From NCBI RefSeq assembly GCF_900106665.1, contig NZ_FNNA01000001.1, forward strand, positions 1,178,001-1,242,000: 64,000 bases of DNA. Direction: 5' to 3'. Position numbers and translations under genes: made by a program. Shown piece by piece: positions 1-7,822 of the stretch. Positions within the stretch are counted from its first letter, which is position 1, and each line of letters begins with the position of its first letter. The notes below the pieces were generated by a model. It saw nothing but the letters and a program-made list of their open reading frames with translations. It did not search any database and had not been told where the DNA came from. The DNA is from Paracoccus sanguinis (GTDB lineage: Bacteria > Pseudomonadota > Alphaproteobacteria > Rhodobacterales > Rhodobacteraceae).

Positions 1-173
1 CCCCCGTCGAGGTCCACGGCCACCACCGGCACGTCGCGCAGCAGCTCGGTCTTGTAGGGGGCCGGGTAGATCACCCCGTAGATCGCCAGCGCGAGGATCA
101 GGATCATGGCGATCTGCGGGTCGCGGAAGATCCCCGCGAGTTCCGCCCGGAAGCCGCCTGCGATGCCCCTCAT
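1..173 (-). CDS. ABC-2 type transporter permease (partial, cut by window edge)
   Basis: Only the first 57 codons are visible, running off the left edge. The start ATG (173-171) overlaps the stop of the upstream permease gene in an ATGA arrangement, so the two are translationally coupled. A first membrane segment (about residues 20-36, PQIAMILILAIYGVIYP) is followed by a VPVVAVDLDGG stretch. This parallels LPVAVVDLDRT in the upstream permease, so the two are paralogous inner-membrane subunits of one exporter. The fold and partner assignment come from family knowledge. The substrate is unknown. Confidence 0.8.
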   Translation of the reverse strand, partial: MRGIAGGFRAELAGIFRDPQIAMILILALAIYGVIYPAPYKTELLRDVPVVAVDLDG

Positions 174-1408
174 GCCCGGCCCTCCGGCGTCGCGGCGGCG
201 GCGGGCACCGGGGCGGGGCCGGGCGGCGCCGCCGCGGCGGCCGCGGCCCGGCGGCCGAGCACGCCCATCCGCGCGACGAGCCCTGCGGCCAGCACCGCCA
301 CGATGGCGAGCAGCGCCAGAAGCGGCGTCAGCGCCAGCTCGACCGGGGTGGCGCGCAGGGTCTGGTCGATGCGCAGTTCCAGATACCAGGTGCCGGGCAG
401 CACGCTGCTCCAGACCTGGGCGAAGGGGGGCATGGCGTCACGCGGAAAGCCGATGCCCATGTAGCCGAAGGCCGGGGCCATCACCATCGCCACGAAGCTG
501 ATCGCCGAGCCGAAGTCGCGGGCGAGCGAAAAGGCCACCGCCCCGAAGAGCAGCGCCGACAGGATGAAGAGCGCCGTCCCCGCCGCAAGGATCGCCACCG
601 ATCCGCGCAGCGGCACCCCGAGGATGCCGAAGAGCACGAGGTCGGCCAGCGCGATGACGGTGCCGAAGATCAGCGCATAGGGGATCAGCTTGCCCAGCAT
701 CACCGGCACCACCCCGCCCCCGGCGGCCAGCAGCGCCGGAAAGGGCGAGGGCGCGTCGGGCGACGGCCGGGCGAAGTCGAGCGCAAGGGCGAAGGTCACG
801 GCGGCGGCGGCCATGATCTGCACCAGCGCCGGGACCAGCGCCGAGAGCAGGAAGTCGATGTAGCTGAAGGCGGGGTTGAAGAGCGGGTGGATCTGGATCG
901 GGATCGGCTGGACCAGCGCCGCCACGGCGTGCGGCGCGGCGCCCTGCGCCCTGAGCATCCCCATCTGCGCCCCGGCGGTGAAGCCGTTGATCGCGCTGCG
1001 CGCCCCGCGCGCGGCGACGGCGCCCGCGGTCATGTGCTGGTTGTCGTAGAACAGCACCACCTCGGGGCGGCGGCGGTCGAGCAGGTCACGCTCGAACTCG
1101 GCCGGGATGAGGACCGTGGCCCGCGCCTCGCCGCGCCGGATCGCGTCGCTCGCCTCGGCCAGCCCCAGCGCCGGGCGGGTGACCAGCTCGGGCGTCGCGT
1201 CGAGCAGCCGCGAGAGGCTGCGGCTCGTCTCGGTCCGGTCGAGGTCCACGACGGCGACCGGCAGCCCGGTGGGCGTGCCCTGCAGGAACACTGCGGCCAG
1301 CAGCGCCAGCAGCACCAGCGGCAGGATCGTGGTCAGCAGCGCCAGCGCCGGGTGCCGGGCGATGAGCGTCAGCTCGCGCCGGGCCACGAAGGCGATGCCG
1401 CGCAGCAT
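170..1408 (-). CDS. ABC-2 type transporter permease (YbhS/YhhJ-like)
   Basis: Inner-membrane permease of 412 residues, a usual size for YhhJ/YbhS/YbhR-type subunits that pair with an HlyD fusion protein in drug or hydrophobic-compound efflux. It has an N-terminal membrane segment (about residues 21-43), a large periplasmic domain with the PVAVVDLDRT motif, then several membrane segments between about residues 180 and 380. The C-terminus is an Ala/Pro-rich tail of about 25 residues. It starts five bases after the HlyD stop and overlaps the next permease by four bases, giving a three-gene operon. No ATP-binding subunit lies on the visible side, so it is either beyond the left edge or encoded elsewhere. 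The substrate is not predictable. Confidence 0.87.
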   Translation of the reverse strand: MLRGIAFVARRELTLIARHPALALLTTILPLVLLALLAAVFLQGTPTGLPVAVVDLDRTETSRSLSRLLDATPELVTRPALGLAEASDAIRRGEARATVLIPAEFERDLLDRRRPEVVLFYDNQHMTAGAVAARGARSAINGFTAGAQMGMLRAQGAAPHAVAALVQPIPIQIHPLFNPAFSYIDFLLSALVPALVQIMAAAAVTFALALDFARPSPDAPSPFPALLAAGGGVVPVMLGKLIPYALIFGTVIALADLVLFGILGVPLRGSVAILAAGTALFILSALLFGAVAFSLARDFGSAISFVAMVMAPAFGYMGIGFPRDAMPPFAQVWSSVLPGTWYLELRIDQTLRATPVELALTPLLALLAIVAVLAAGLVARMGVLGRRAAAAAAAPPGPAPVPAAAATPEGRA

Positions 1409-1412
1409 CGCC

Positions 1413-2432
1413 TTACAGCCCGTGCGCGAGCAGCGCCGACATCCCCGGTCTCAGCCCCGGCACCGGCTGCACCGGCGTGGCCCGCAGCTCGAAGCTGCGC
1501 AGGTCGAAGTCGCCGGTCGCCCGCGTCGCCCGCCAGCTGGCAAAGTCGCCCTGCACGTTGATCAGCGTGACCTTGGCCTCGACCGTCGTGTCGAGCGCAG
1601 GGATGGTGACGTTGAGCGTGTCGCCGACCGCGACCCCGTGCAGCTGATCCTCGCGGATGTTGAAGGTGAACCAGGCGTTGGCGGGCTGGACGAGGGTGAA
1701 GAGCGGCGCGCCGGGGCCGATGTTCTCGCCGATCTCGATCATCCGGCCGGTGATCTCGCCGTCCATCGGCGCGATCACCTCGAGGTCGTTGAGGTTGGCC
1801 TGCTGCTGGGCGAGCGCCGCCTCGGCCTGCGCGGCCTGCGCTTCGGCTGCGGCGCGCTGTTCGGGGGTGGCGCCGGCGCGCACGAGGTCGAGCTGCGCCT
1901 CGGCGGCGTCCAACTGCCGCTCGGCCGCCTCGAGGTTGCGGGTGCTCTGCTCGACCACCGCCTGCGAGCGCACGCCGCGGCTTTCGAGCGCGGTGTTGCG
2001 GGCGTAGGCCTCGCGCGCGAGCGCCACGTCGGCCTTGGCGGCGGCGACCTGCGCCTCGGCGGCGCGGACGTTCTCAGGGCGGACGACGGCGACGGCGGCG
2101 GCGTTGTTCTTGGCCGCCTGCAGCGCCGCCTCGGCCTGGCCATAGGCGGTGAGAAGCTGCGGGTTCTCGAGCCGGACGAGGCGCAGGCCCTTGGTCACCC
2201 GGTCGCCGGTGTCGGCGCCGATCTCGACCACCCGGCCCGAGGTGCGGGCGCTGACATCGACGCGCGGCGCCGCGACCTCGCCCTGGATCACCACCGGGCC
2301 GGGGCGGGTCAGTGACCAGACGCCATAGCCCGCCGCGGCGACGAGCAGGACGAGCACGAGGTAGAAGAGCCGCGACCGGCGCCGGTCGGCGGCGGGGGTG
2401 TAGGCTTCGGGGGTCTGGGTGGTGTCGCTCAT
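1413..2432 (-). CDS. HlyD family secretion / membrane fusion protein
   Basis: Periplasmic adaptor linking an inner-membrane transporter to the outer membrane. A single N-terminal anchor lies at about residues 23-42 (FYLVLVLLVAAAGYGVW). It is followed by a lipoyl-like segment (VDVSARTSGRVVEIG), a long Ala/Glu/Gln-rich coiled-coil hairpin (about 85-210) and a beta-barrel part with APMDGEITGRMIEIGENI. At 339 residues it has the usual size. I chose the ATG at 2432 over an in-frame TTG one codon upstream. First gene of the operon with the two ABC-2 permeases and divergent from the LysR gene. A perfect inverted repeat lies in the shared intergenic region. Confidence 0.87.
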   Translation of the reverse strand: MSDTTQTPEAYTPAADRRRSRLFYLVLVLLVAAAGYGVWSLTRPGPVVIQGEVAAPRVDVSARTSGRVVEIGADTGDRVTKGLRLVRLENPQLLTAYGQAEAALQAAKNNAAAVAVVRPENVRAAEAQVAAAKADVALAREAYARNTALESRGVRSQAVVEQSTRNLEAAERQLDAAEAQLDLVRAGATPEQRAAAEAQAAQAEAALAQQQANLNDLEVIAPMDGEITGRMIEIGENIGPGAPLFTLVQPANAWFTFNIREDQLHGVAVGDTLNVTIPALDTTVEAKVTLINVQGDFASWRATRATGDFDLRSFELRATPVQPVPGLRPGMSALLAHGL

Positions 2433-2544
2433 CAATCTGCCCGCCTCGGTGCTGCGCCGCCGCCGCGCCGCAGGGCGTCGGGGGTCCGGGTGCAGACTAT
2501 CACGCTTTGCCGGGCCGCCAACCGGCCGCTGGCGTCCGGGTTTT

Positions 2545-2562
2545 ACATATCACTCGATATGT
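2545..2562. promoter_or_regulatory. Perfect inverted repeat between the divergent hlyD and lysR genes
   Basis: ACATATC-ACTC-GATATGT is a perfect 7-bp inverted repeat with a 4-bp centre, in a short AT-rich patch of an otherwise GC-rich region. It lies about 113 bp upstream of the hlyD start and 65 bp upstream of the lysR start. It looks like a dimeric regulator operator. The spacing is not the T-N11-A of LysR boxes, so a TetR/GntR-type protein encoded elsewhere is possible. The binding protein is unknown. Confidence 0.5.
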
Positions 2563-2627
2563 GTTGTTCAAGGCGGTTGCTCGCCCGGCCCCGGCTGGTG
2601 TCATGTGCATCTCGAGGGGGGCGAAGG

Positions 2628-3557
2628 ATGCGCGAGATCACGCTGCGTCAGCTCGAGGTCATCCGCGCGGTGATGCTGCGCGGCACGATCGCCGGCGCGG
2701 CTGAGCATCTGGGCATCTCGGCCCCCGGGATCAGCCGGCTGATCAAGCACACCGAAGCGACGCTGGGGATCCGTCTGTTCGAGCGACGCGCGGGCAGCTT
2801 CGTCCCGGCGGTCGAGGCGAGCGCCGTGTTCGACCAGATCCGCGCCGTCTACCGGGGGGTCGAGAACCTTCAGCTCGCGCTGTCGGCGCTGCGCAAGGGC
2901 GAGCAGGTCGAGCTGGGATTCGCCTGCGCGCCCTCGATCGCGCAATTCATCGCCGCCCGCGCCATCCGCGGCGTCCGGGCCCGCTATCCCGACCTCTACA
3001 TCGACCTCAACATCCTCAAGATCGAGGAGACGATCGACTATCTGCTGCTCGAGCGCGGCGAGTTCGTCATCATGTCGTCCCCGGTCGACAACCCCGGGAT
3101 CGACAACGGCTATCTGATCGCCGCGCCGTTGGTCGCCATCGTGCCGGCGGGGCACCGGCTGGCGGCGCAAGCTGCGATCTCGATCCATGACCTGATGGCC
3201 GAGCGGGTGATTGGGGTCGATCCGGCCGATCCCTACGGCGCGCAGCTTGCGCGGCCGTTCCTCGACGCCGGGCTGGCGCTGCGCCACGACATCCGGGGCC
3301 GCTTTGCCCAGACGGTGGTCAGCCTGGTGCGGCACGGGCTCGGGGTCGCGGTCATCGACGCGTTTTCGGTCGCCGAGGTCTACATGCCCGGCCTCGAGCG
3401 CCGTCCGCTGGTCGAACGCGCCGAGTTGCACGCCTATGTCGTGCGCAAGAAGGGCCGGGTGCTGTCGGCCTTTGCCGAACACGCCATTGGCCAGTTCCGC
3501 AAGGAGCTGCGGGCGGCCGCCAACCTCATCCCCGCAGCTTCGGCTTCCCGGGGCTAG
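2628..3557 (+). CDS. LysR family transcriptional regulator
   Basis: DNA-binding regulator of 309 residues, typical for LysR. The N-terminal winged helix covers residues 1-60 (LRQLEVIRAVMLRGTIAGAA, then SAPGISRLIKHTEATLG). A periplasmic-binding-protein-like effector domain follows from about residue 90. The ATG at 2628 is preceded by a strong GGGGGGCGAAGG ribosome site. Longer in-frame starts upstream would place unrelated sequence before the helix-turn-helix, so I rejected them. It precedes the tctCBA cluster in the same direction with a LysR-type T-N11-A palindrome in the gap, so it most likely activates that cluster in response to the imported compound. Confidence 0.88.
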   Translation: MREITLRQLEVIRAVMLRGTIAGAAEHLGISAPGISRLIKHTEATLGIRLFERRAGSFVPAVEASAVFDQIRAVYRGVENLQLALSALRKGEQVELGFACAPSIAQFIAARAIRGVRARYPDLYIDLNILKIEETIDYLLLERGEFVIMSSPVDNPGIDNGYLIAAPLVAIVPAGHRLAAQAAISIHDLMAERVIGVDPADPYGAQLARPFLDAGLALRHDIRGRFAQTVVSLVRHGLGVAVIDAFSVAEVYMPGLERRPLVERAELHAYVVRKKGRVLSAFAEHAIGQFRKELRAAANLIPAASASRG

Positions 3558-3597
3558 GCGCCGAGCGGCGGCGTAGAGCACCCGCCCTGTGCGGGCA

Positions 3598-3610
3598 TAA
3601 CATCATGTTA
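3598..3610. promoter_or_regulatory. Probable LysR box upstream of tctC
   Basis: TAACAT-C-ATGTTA is a perfect palindrome matching the T-N11-A consensus of LysR regulators. It sits 105 bp upstream of the tctC start and 40 bp after the lysR stop. A TTGACG element lies about 25 bp downstream in an AT-richer stretch that could hold the promoter. That the adjacent LysR protein binds here is inferred from position. Confidence 0.55.
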
Positions 3611-3714
3611 AGAGAACCGCTCAGACGGTATTTGACGTTACGTTACCGGATGCGGTTTTCTGTCTTCACTCGGCGCCCGACTCGCGCCCGACAATCTCTG
3701 GGAGGGGAACCCGC

Positions 3715-4719
3715 ATGAAGCACTTCGTCTTTTCCGTCGCCGCTGCGCTGACGCTCGGCCTTGGCGCCGCGTCGGCGCAGGACTATCCGAACAAGGACAT
3801 CCAGGGGGTGATCCAGTGGGGCGCCGGCGGCTCGACCGACACGATCATGCGCTCGGTCACACCGCACGCCGAAAAGGAGCTGGGCGCCAAGGTCGTGCTG
3901 CAGAACGTCACCGGCGGGGTCGGCGCCATCGCGCTGAACCAGGTGGCGAACGCGCCGGCCGATGGCTACACCCTGCTGATGGGCGCCGAGAACCCGCTGA
4001 TCTACAAGGTCATGGGTCTCGGGAAGAAGGACTATGACGACTTCGTGCCCGTCTCGATCCTGGCCCGCGGCACCGCCATCCTCGTGGCCGGCAAGGACGC
4101 CCCCTTCGACGACTATGCCGAGCTGATCGAGCACATCAAGGCGAACCCGGGCAAGGTCAAGTTCGGCTCGACCGGACCGGGGGGCCTCGCGTCGGTCGTC
4201 ACGGCCATGCTCGAGGCGGTCGAGGGCGATCAGGACATCATCGCCGTGCCGTTCGACGGCGACGGCCCGGCGCTGACGGCGCTGCAGGGCGGGGCCATCG
4301 ACGTGATGCCGGCCGTGCTCGGCGCCTCGGTCGAGCAGATCCGCGCGGGCAATCTCAAGCCGCTGGCGCTGATCGACACCGCCGCCAACCCGCTGCTGCC
4401 GGAAGCCAAGCCGATCACCGAGTTCAACCCGGCCTATGCGAAGTTCCTGCCCTGGGGCCCGTTCTTCGGGGTGTTCGTCGCCAAGGACGCCCCGGCTGAC
4501 GCCGTCGCCAAGCTGCAGGCGGCCTATGCCGCTGGGGCCAAGAACGCCGACTTCCTCAAGCTGATGGCGGACCGCGGCTATACCCCGATGGGGATCAGCG
4601 GGGCCGAGGCCGAGACCTTCCTCAAGAGCTGGCAGTCCACCACGGCCTGGCTGCTGCAGGACGCGGGCCTCACCAAGGCGTCGCCCGAAGAGTTCGGCAT
4701 CGCCCGTCCCGCCCAGTGA
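3715..4719 (+). CDS. tctC: Tripartite tricarboxylate transporter substrate-binding protein (TctC/Bug)
   Basis: Periplasmic receptor of a secondary TTT transporter, 334 residues (family about 320-335). A Sec signal peptide covers residues 1-21 with cleavage at ASA-QDYPN. Bug-family features follow: the QWGAGGSTDTIMR segment near residue 37, GSTGPGGLASVV near 146 and the WGPFFGVFVAKDAP region near 246. GGGAGGGG ribosome site. First of the transporter genes; tctB starts 97 bp on. The family binds carboxylates. With a shikimate-type dehydrogenase and a dehydroshikimate dehydratase downstream, a cyclic hydroxy-acid such as shikimate or quinate is the inferred ligand. Confidence 0.9.
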   Translation: MKHFVFSVAAALTLGLGAASAQDYPNKDIQGVIQWGAGGSTDTIMRSVTPHAEKELGAKVVLQNVTGGVGAIALNQVANAPADGYTLLMGAENPLIYKVMGLGKKDYDDFVPVSILARGTAILVAGKDAPFDDYAELIEHIKANPGKVKFGSTGPGGLASVVTAMLEAVEGDQDIIAVPFDGDGPALTALQGGAIDVMPAVLGASVEQIRAGNLKPLALIDTAANPLLPEAKPITEFNPAYAKFLPWGPFFGVFVAKDAPADAVAKLQAAYAAGAKNADFLKLMADRGYTPMGISGAEAETFLKSWQSTTAWLLQDAGLTKASPEEFGIARPAQ

Positions 4720-4816
4720 TCCGCTGATCCTGTCCCAGTGACCCGGCCCGCGCCGCACGCTGTCTGGCACGCGGCGCGGCCACTGTCCCGAACTCGGCCC
4801 CGCGGGAGGAGCTGTC

Positions 4817-5389
4817 ATGAGCGACGACGACCACCACGTCCATTTCGACCCCGCCTACGAACACGAGGGGACATCTGACGCCACCCCGGGCGGCTACGAC
4901 CGCGAGCGCCGCCCGGGCGAGGTCGCCTTTGCCGCGTTCCTCGTGCTGTTCAGCCTCGCGCTGCTGTGGAATGCCTACGGCATCTCGGGGTTCGAGGCGC
5001 TGTCGGGCGCCGGCACCATTCCGATGGTGACCGCCGCGATCATGCTCGTGACGGCCGCGCTGTCGCTGCGCCGGACGATGGCCCGGCCGCTGGTGGCGGG
5101 CGAGGCGCTGAGCCGCGATATCCTGCCCCGCAATGTCGTGGTGTTCGTCGGGTTGCTGATCGTTTACGCGCTGCTGCTGCACCCGCTCGGCTTCATTCCC
5201 ACCTCGGCGCTGTTCCTGCTCGCCTCGGTCAAGCTGCTCGGCCGTTACGGCTGGGGGTTCGCGCTCGCCGTCTCGATGGGGACGCTGGCGCTGATCTGGA
5301 TCGTCTTCCGGCTGATCTTCTCGGTCCTGATGCCCGAAGGGATCGTCCCCGAGGGCGAGTTCATCCAGCTTTTCCGCAACCTGTTCTGA
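4817..5389 (+). CDS. tctB: Tripartite tricarboxylate transporter small subunit TctB
   Basis: Small membrane subunit of the TTT transporter, 190 residues. The first 35 residues are acidic and His-rich (MSDDDHHVHFD) and likely cytoplasmic. Four hydrophobic segments follow (about 38-58, 66-84, 108-130 and 140-178), the TctB layout. A GGAGGAG ribosome site precedes the ATG at 4817, and tctA begins 13 bp after the stop. It pairs with TctA and is needed for uptake in characterised systems. The hydrophilic N-terminal extension is longer than in many homologues. Confidence 0.85.
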   Translation: MSDDDHHVHFDPAYEHEGTSDATPGGYDRERRPGEVAFAAFLVLFSLALLWNAYGISGFEALSGAGTIPMVTAAIMLVTAALSLRRTMARPLVAGEALSRDILPRNVVVFVGLLIVYALLLHPLGFIPTSALFLLASVKLLGRYGWGFALAVSMGTLALIWIVFRLIFSVLMPEGIVPEGEFIQLFRNLF

Positions 5390-5402
5390 AAGGACCCGCG
5401 CG

Positions 5403-6914
5403 ATGCACGAGATCATGGCCGCCCTGACGGTCCTGACGGACCTCAAGCTGTTTCTTCTGGTCGGGCTCGGTACCTTTGCCGGCGTCTACATCGGGGCGAT
5501 CCCCGGGCTGTCGGTGACGATGGCGGTGTCGATCCTGATCTCGTTCACCTTCTCGTGGGAGGTGTACCCCGCCCTCGCGCTGATGATCGGGATCTTCATG
5601 GGCGGCGTCTACGGTGGCTCGCGGACGGCGATCCTGCTGAACATCCCCGGCGCGCCCTCGGCCATCGCCACCGCCATGGACGGCTATCCGATGGCGCTGA
5701 AGGGCGAGGCCGGGACGGCGATCGGCGCGACCACCGTCATGTCGTTCTTCGGCGGGCTGATCGGGATCATCGTCCTGGGTGTGGGCGCACCGTTTGTGGC
5801 GGATTTCGCCATCCGCTTCCAGCCGCGCGACTACATGCTGCTCGCGGTGCTGGGCATCCTTCTCGTCGGCTCGCTGAGCGAGGGCAGCCTGACCAAGGGG
5901 ATCTTTGCCGGCGCGCTCGGCATCGCCATCGGCGCGGTGGGGATGGACCCGCTGACCTTCACCGAGCGCTTCACGTTCGGCATCCCGCTGCTGACCGGGG
6001 GCATCTCGTTCGTGGCGGTGATGATCGGGATGTTCGGCGTGTCCGAGGCGCTCTTGCAGCTGCACCACGTCGACAAGACTTCGGTGCGCCAGAAGATCGA
6101 CCGCATCATCCCGACGTGGTCCACGGTCCGCAAGCACCTGCCGCTGGCGTTGCAGACCTCGTCGATCGGGGTGGTGATCGGCGCCCTGCCCGGTACCGGC
6201 GGCGACATCGCCGCGCTGATGGCCTATGACCACGCCAAGCGGGTGACCCGCAACCCCGAGGTGCCCTTCGGCAAGGGCGCGATGGAGGGGCTGGTCGCCC
6301 CCGAGACTGCCAACAACGCAGCCGTCGGCGGGGCCTTCATCCCGATGCTGACGCTGGGCATCCCCGGCGATGCCGTCACCGCGATCATGATCGGGGCGCT
6401 GTTCATCCACGGGCTGAACCCGGGCCCGATGCTGATGATCGAGCAGCCGGACATGTTCTGGTTCATCCTCGGCGCGCTGTTCGTGGCCAACATCTTCATG
6501 CTGATCTTCGGCCTCACCGGCATCCGGCTGTTCACCAAGATCGTCGAGATGCCGCTCGCGGTGCTGATCCCGCTGATCCTGCTCTTGTCCATCGTCGGCG
6601 CCTTCGCGGTCAACAATGCGATCACCGACGTCTACTGGATGCTGCTGTTCGGTGTGCTGGGGTATTTCATGCGGCTCTATGGCTATCCGCTGGGGCCGGT
6701 CATCCTTGGGGTGATCCTGTCGCGGCTTCTGGACGACAACTGGCGCCGGGCGATCATCTCGGAAGGCGAGAGCCTGGGCGGGTTCTTCCGCGGCATCCTG
6801 ACCAGCCCGCTGTCGGCCGCGCTGTTCCTTGCCGTGGTGCTGATCTTCGTCAGCCAGACGCCGGTCTGGGCGCGGATGAAGCGCGCCCTGTCGCGCCGTG
6901 AGGGCGGGGCATGA
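5403..6914 (+). CDS. tctA: Tripartite tricarboxylate transporter large permease TctA
   Basis: Main membrane subunit of the TTT uptake system, 503 residues as usual for TctA, with about 12 hydrophobic segments along its length. Family signatures include GAIPGLSVTMAVSIL (about 28-42), GGSRTAILLNIPGAPSA (about 74-90) and the second-half repeat ALPGTGGDIAALMAYDHAK (about 262-280). It uses an ion gradient rather than ATP (family knowledge). Its stop overlaps the next gene in ATGA, coupling transport to the downstream dehydrogenase. Confidence 0.93.
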   Translation: MHEIMAALTVLTDLKLFLLVGLGTFAGVYIGAIPGLSVTMAVSILISFTFSWEVYPALALMIGIFMGGVYGGSRTAILLNIPGAPSAIATAMDGYPMALKGEAGTAIGATTVMSFFGGLIGIIVLGVGAPFVADFAIRFQPRDYMLLAVLGILLVGSLSEGSLTKGIFAGALGIAIGAVGMDPLTFTERFTFGIPLLTGGISFVAVMIGMFGVSEALLQLHHVDKTSVRQKIDRIIPTWSTVRKHLPLALQTSSIGVVIGALPGTGGDIAALMAYDHAKRVTRNPEVPFGKGAMEGLVAPETANNAAVGGAFIPMLTLGIPGDAVTAIMIGALFIHGLNPGPMLMIEQPDMFWFILGALFVANIFMLIFGLTGIRLFTKIVEMPLAVLIPLILLLSIVGAFAVNNAITDVYWMLLFGVLGYFMRLYGYPLGPVILGVILSRLLDDNWRRAIISEGESLGGFFRGILTSPLSAALFLAVVLIFVSQTPVWARMKRALSRREGGA

Positions 6915-7822
6915 GCGGCGGGGCGGACGGGCGGACGGCGCGGGACATGGCAGACCTCGCGGTGGACCTGCAGCTGGGGCTGATCGGCGACAACATCGCC
7001 GCCTCGCAGTCGCCGCGGCTGCACCGGCTGGCGGGGGCCTCGAACGGGATGCGGGTGAACTATGCCTCGCTGATCCCGGCCCGCGAAGGCGCGCCCTTCC
7101 CGGCGCTCTTCGCGCGGGCCGCGGCCCAGGGCTATCGGGGCCTGAACATCACCTACCCCTACAAGGAGCAGGTCGTGCCGATGGTCTTGGTCTCGCCCGA
7201 GCTGGCGCGGCTGGGGGCGGTCAACACGGTGATCTTTGCGCCCGAGGGCCCGCAGGGGCACAACACCGACTATACCGGCTTCATGACGGCCTATCGCGGG
7301 GTGCGGGGCAGCACCCCGCCCGGCGTGGTGGCCCTCATCGGCACCGGCGGGGTCGGGCGGGCGGTGGCCTTTGGCCTCGGCACGCTGGGCGCGTCCGGGC
7401 TGCGGCTGGTGGATCGCGACGCCGACAAGGCGCGGGCGATGGCCGCCGACCTCGCACGCGCCTTTCCCGACATGGAGGTGCACGTCGCCGCCACCGCCGA
7501 GGACGCCGCGGCGGGCGCGCAGGGACTCGTCAACTGCACACCGGTGGGCATGGTCGGTTATCCGGGAACCCCGCTGCCGGGCCACGCCATGCGCGGGGCG
7601 GAATGGGCCTTCGATGCCGTCTACACCCCGGTCGAGACCGAGTTCCTGATCGACGCCGCCGCCGCCGGCGCTGCGATCATCTCGGGGTGGGAACTCTTCT
7701 ATTGGCAGGGGGTGCACGCCTGGCGGCTGTTCACCGGGCGCGACGTGGACGAGGCGTGGCTGCGCGCGGCCCTGATCGCGGGCGAGGACGTCACCCCCAG
7801 CGGACCGGAGGCCGCGGCATGA
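6911..7822 (+). CDS. Shikimate/quinate-type dehydrogenase, probably NAD-dependent and catabolic
   Basis: AroE-fold enzyme of 303 residues interconverting shikimate (or quinate) and its 3-dehydro form. Substrate-site motifs are SQSPRLH (near residue 32), NITYPYKEQ with the catalytic Lys, and NTDYTGF with the catalytic Asp. The nucleotide site is GTGGVGRAV (near 142). The second strand ends LVDRDADKA, with Asp where NADP-dependent biosynthetic AroE has an NRT motif. That favours NAD and a catabolic role, as in bacterial quinate/shikimate dehydrogenases. It overlaps tctA and the dehydratase by four bases each. The product, 3-dehydroshikimate, is the substrate of the next enzyme. Confidence 0.85.
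   Translation: MSGGADGRTARDMADLAVDLQLGLIGDNIAASQSPRLHRLAGASNGMRVNYASLIPAREGAPFPALFARAAAQGYRGLNITYPYKEQVVPMVLVSPELARLGAVNTVIFAPEGPQGHNTDYTGFMTAYRGVRGSTPPGVVALIGTGGVGRAVAFGLGTLGASGLRLVDRDADKARAMAADLARAFPDMEVHVAATAEDAAAGAQGLVNCTPVGMVGYPGTPLPGHAMRGAEWAFDAVYTPVETEFLIDAAAAGAAIISGWELFYWQGVHAWRLFTGRDVDEAWLRAALIAGEDVTPSGPEAAA

Noticed and set aside
2490-2627. Longer start for the LysR gene
   Set aside because: It would add 46 residues before a canonical helix-turn-helix start that has a strong ribosome site at 2628, and it would overlap the operator-like inverted repeat.
3581-3595. CCCGC-CCTGT-GCGGG hairpin as a lysR terminator
   Set aside because: Short five-pair stem with no following T-run; more likely incidental.
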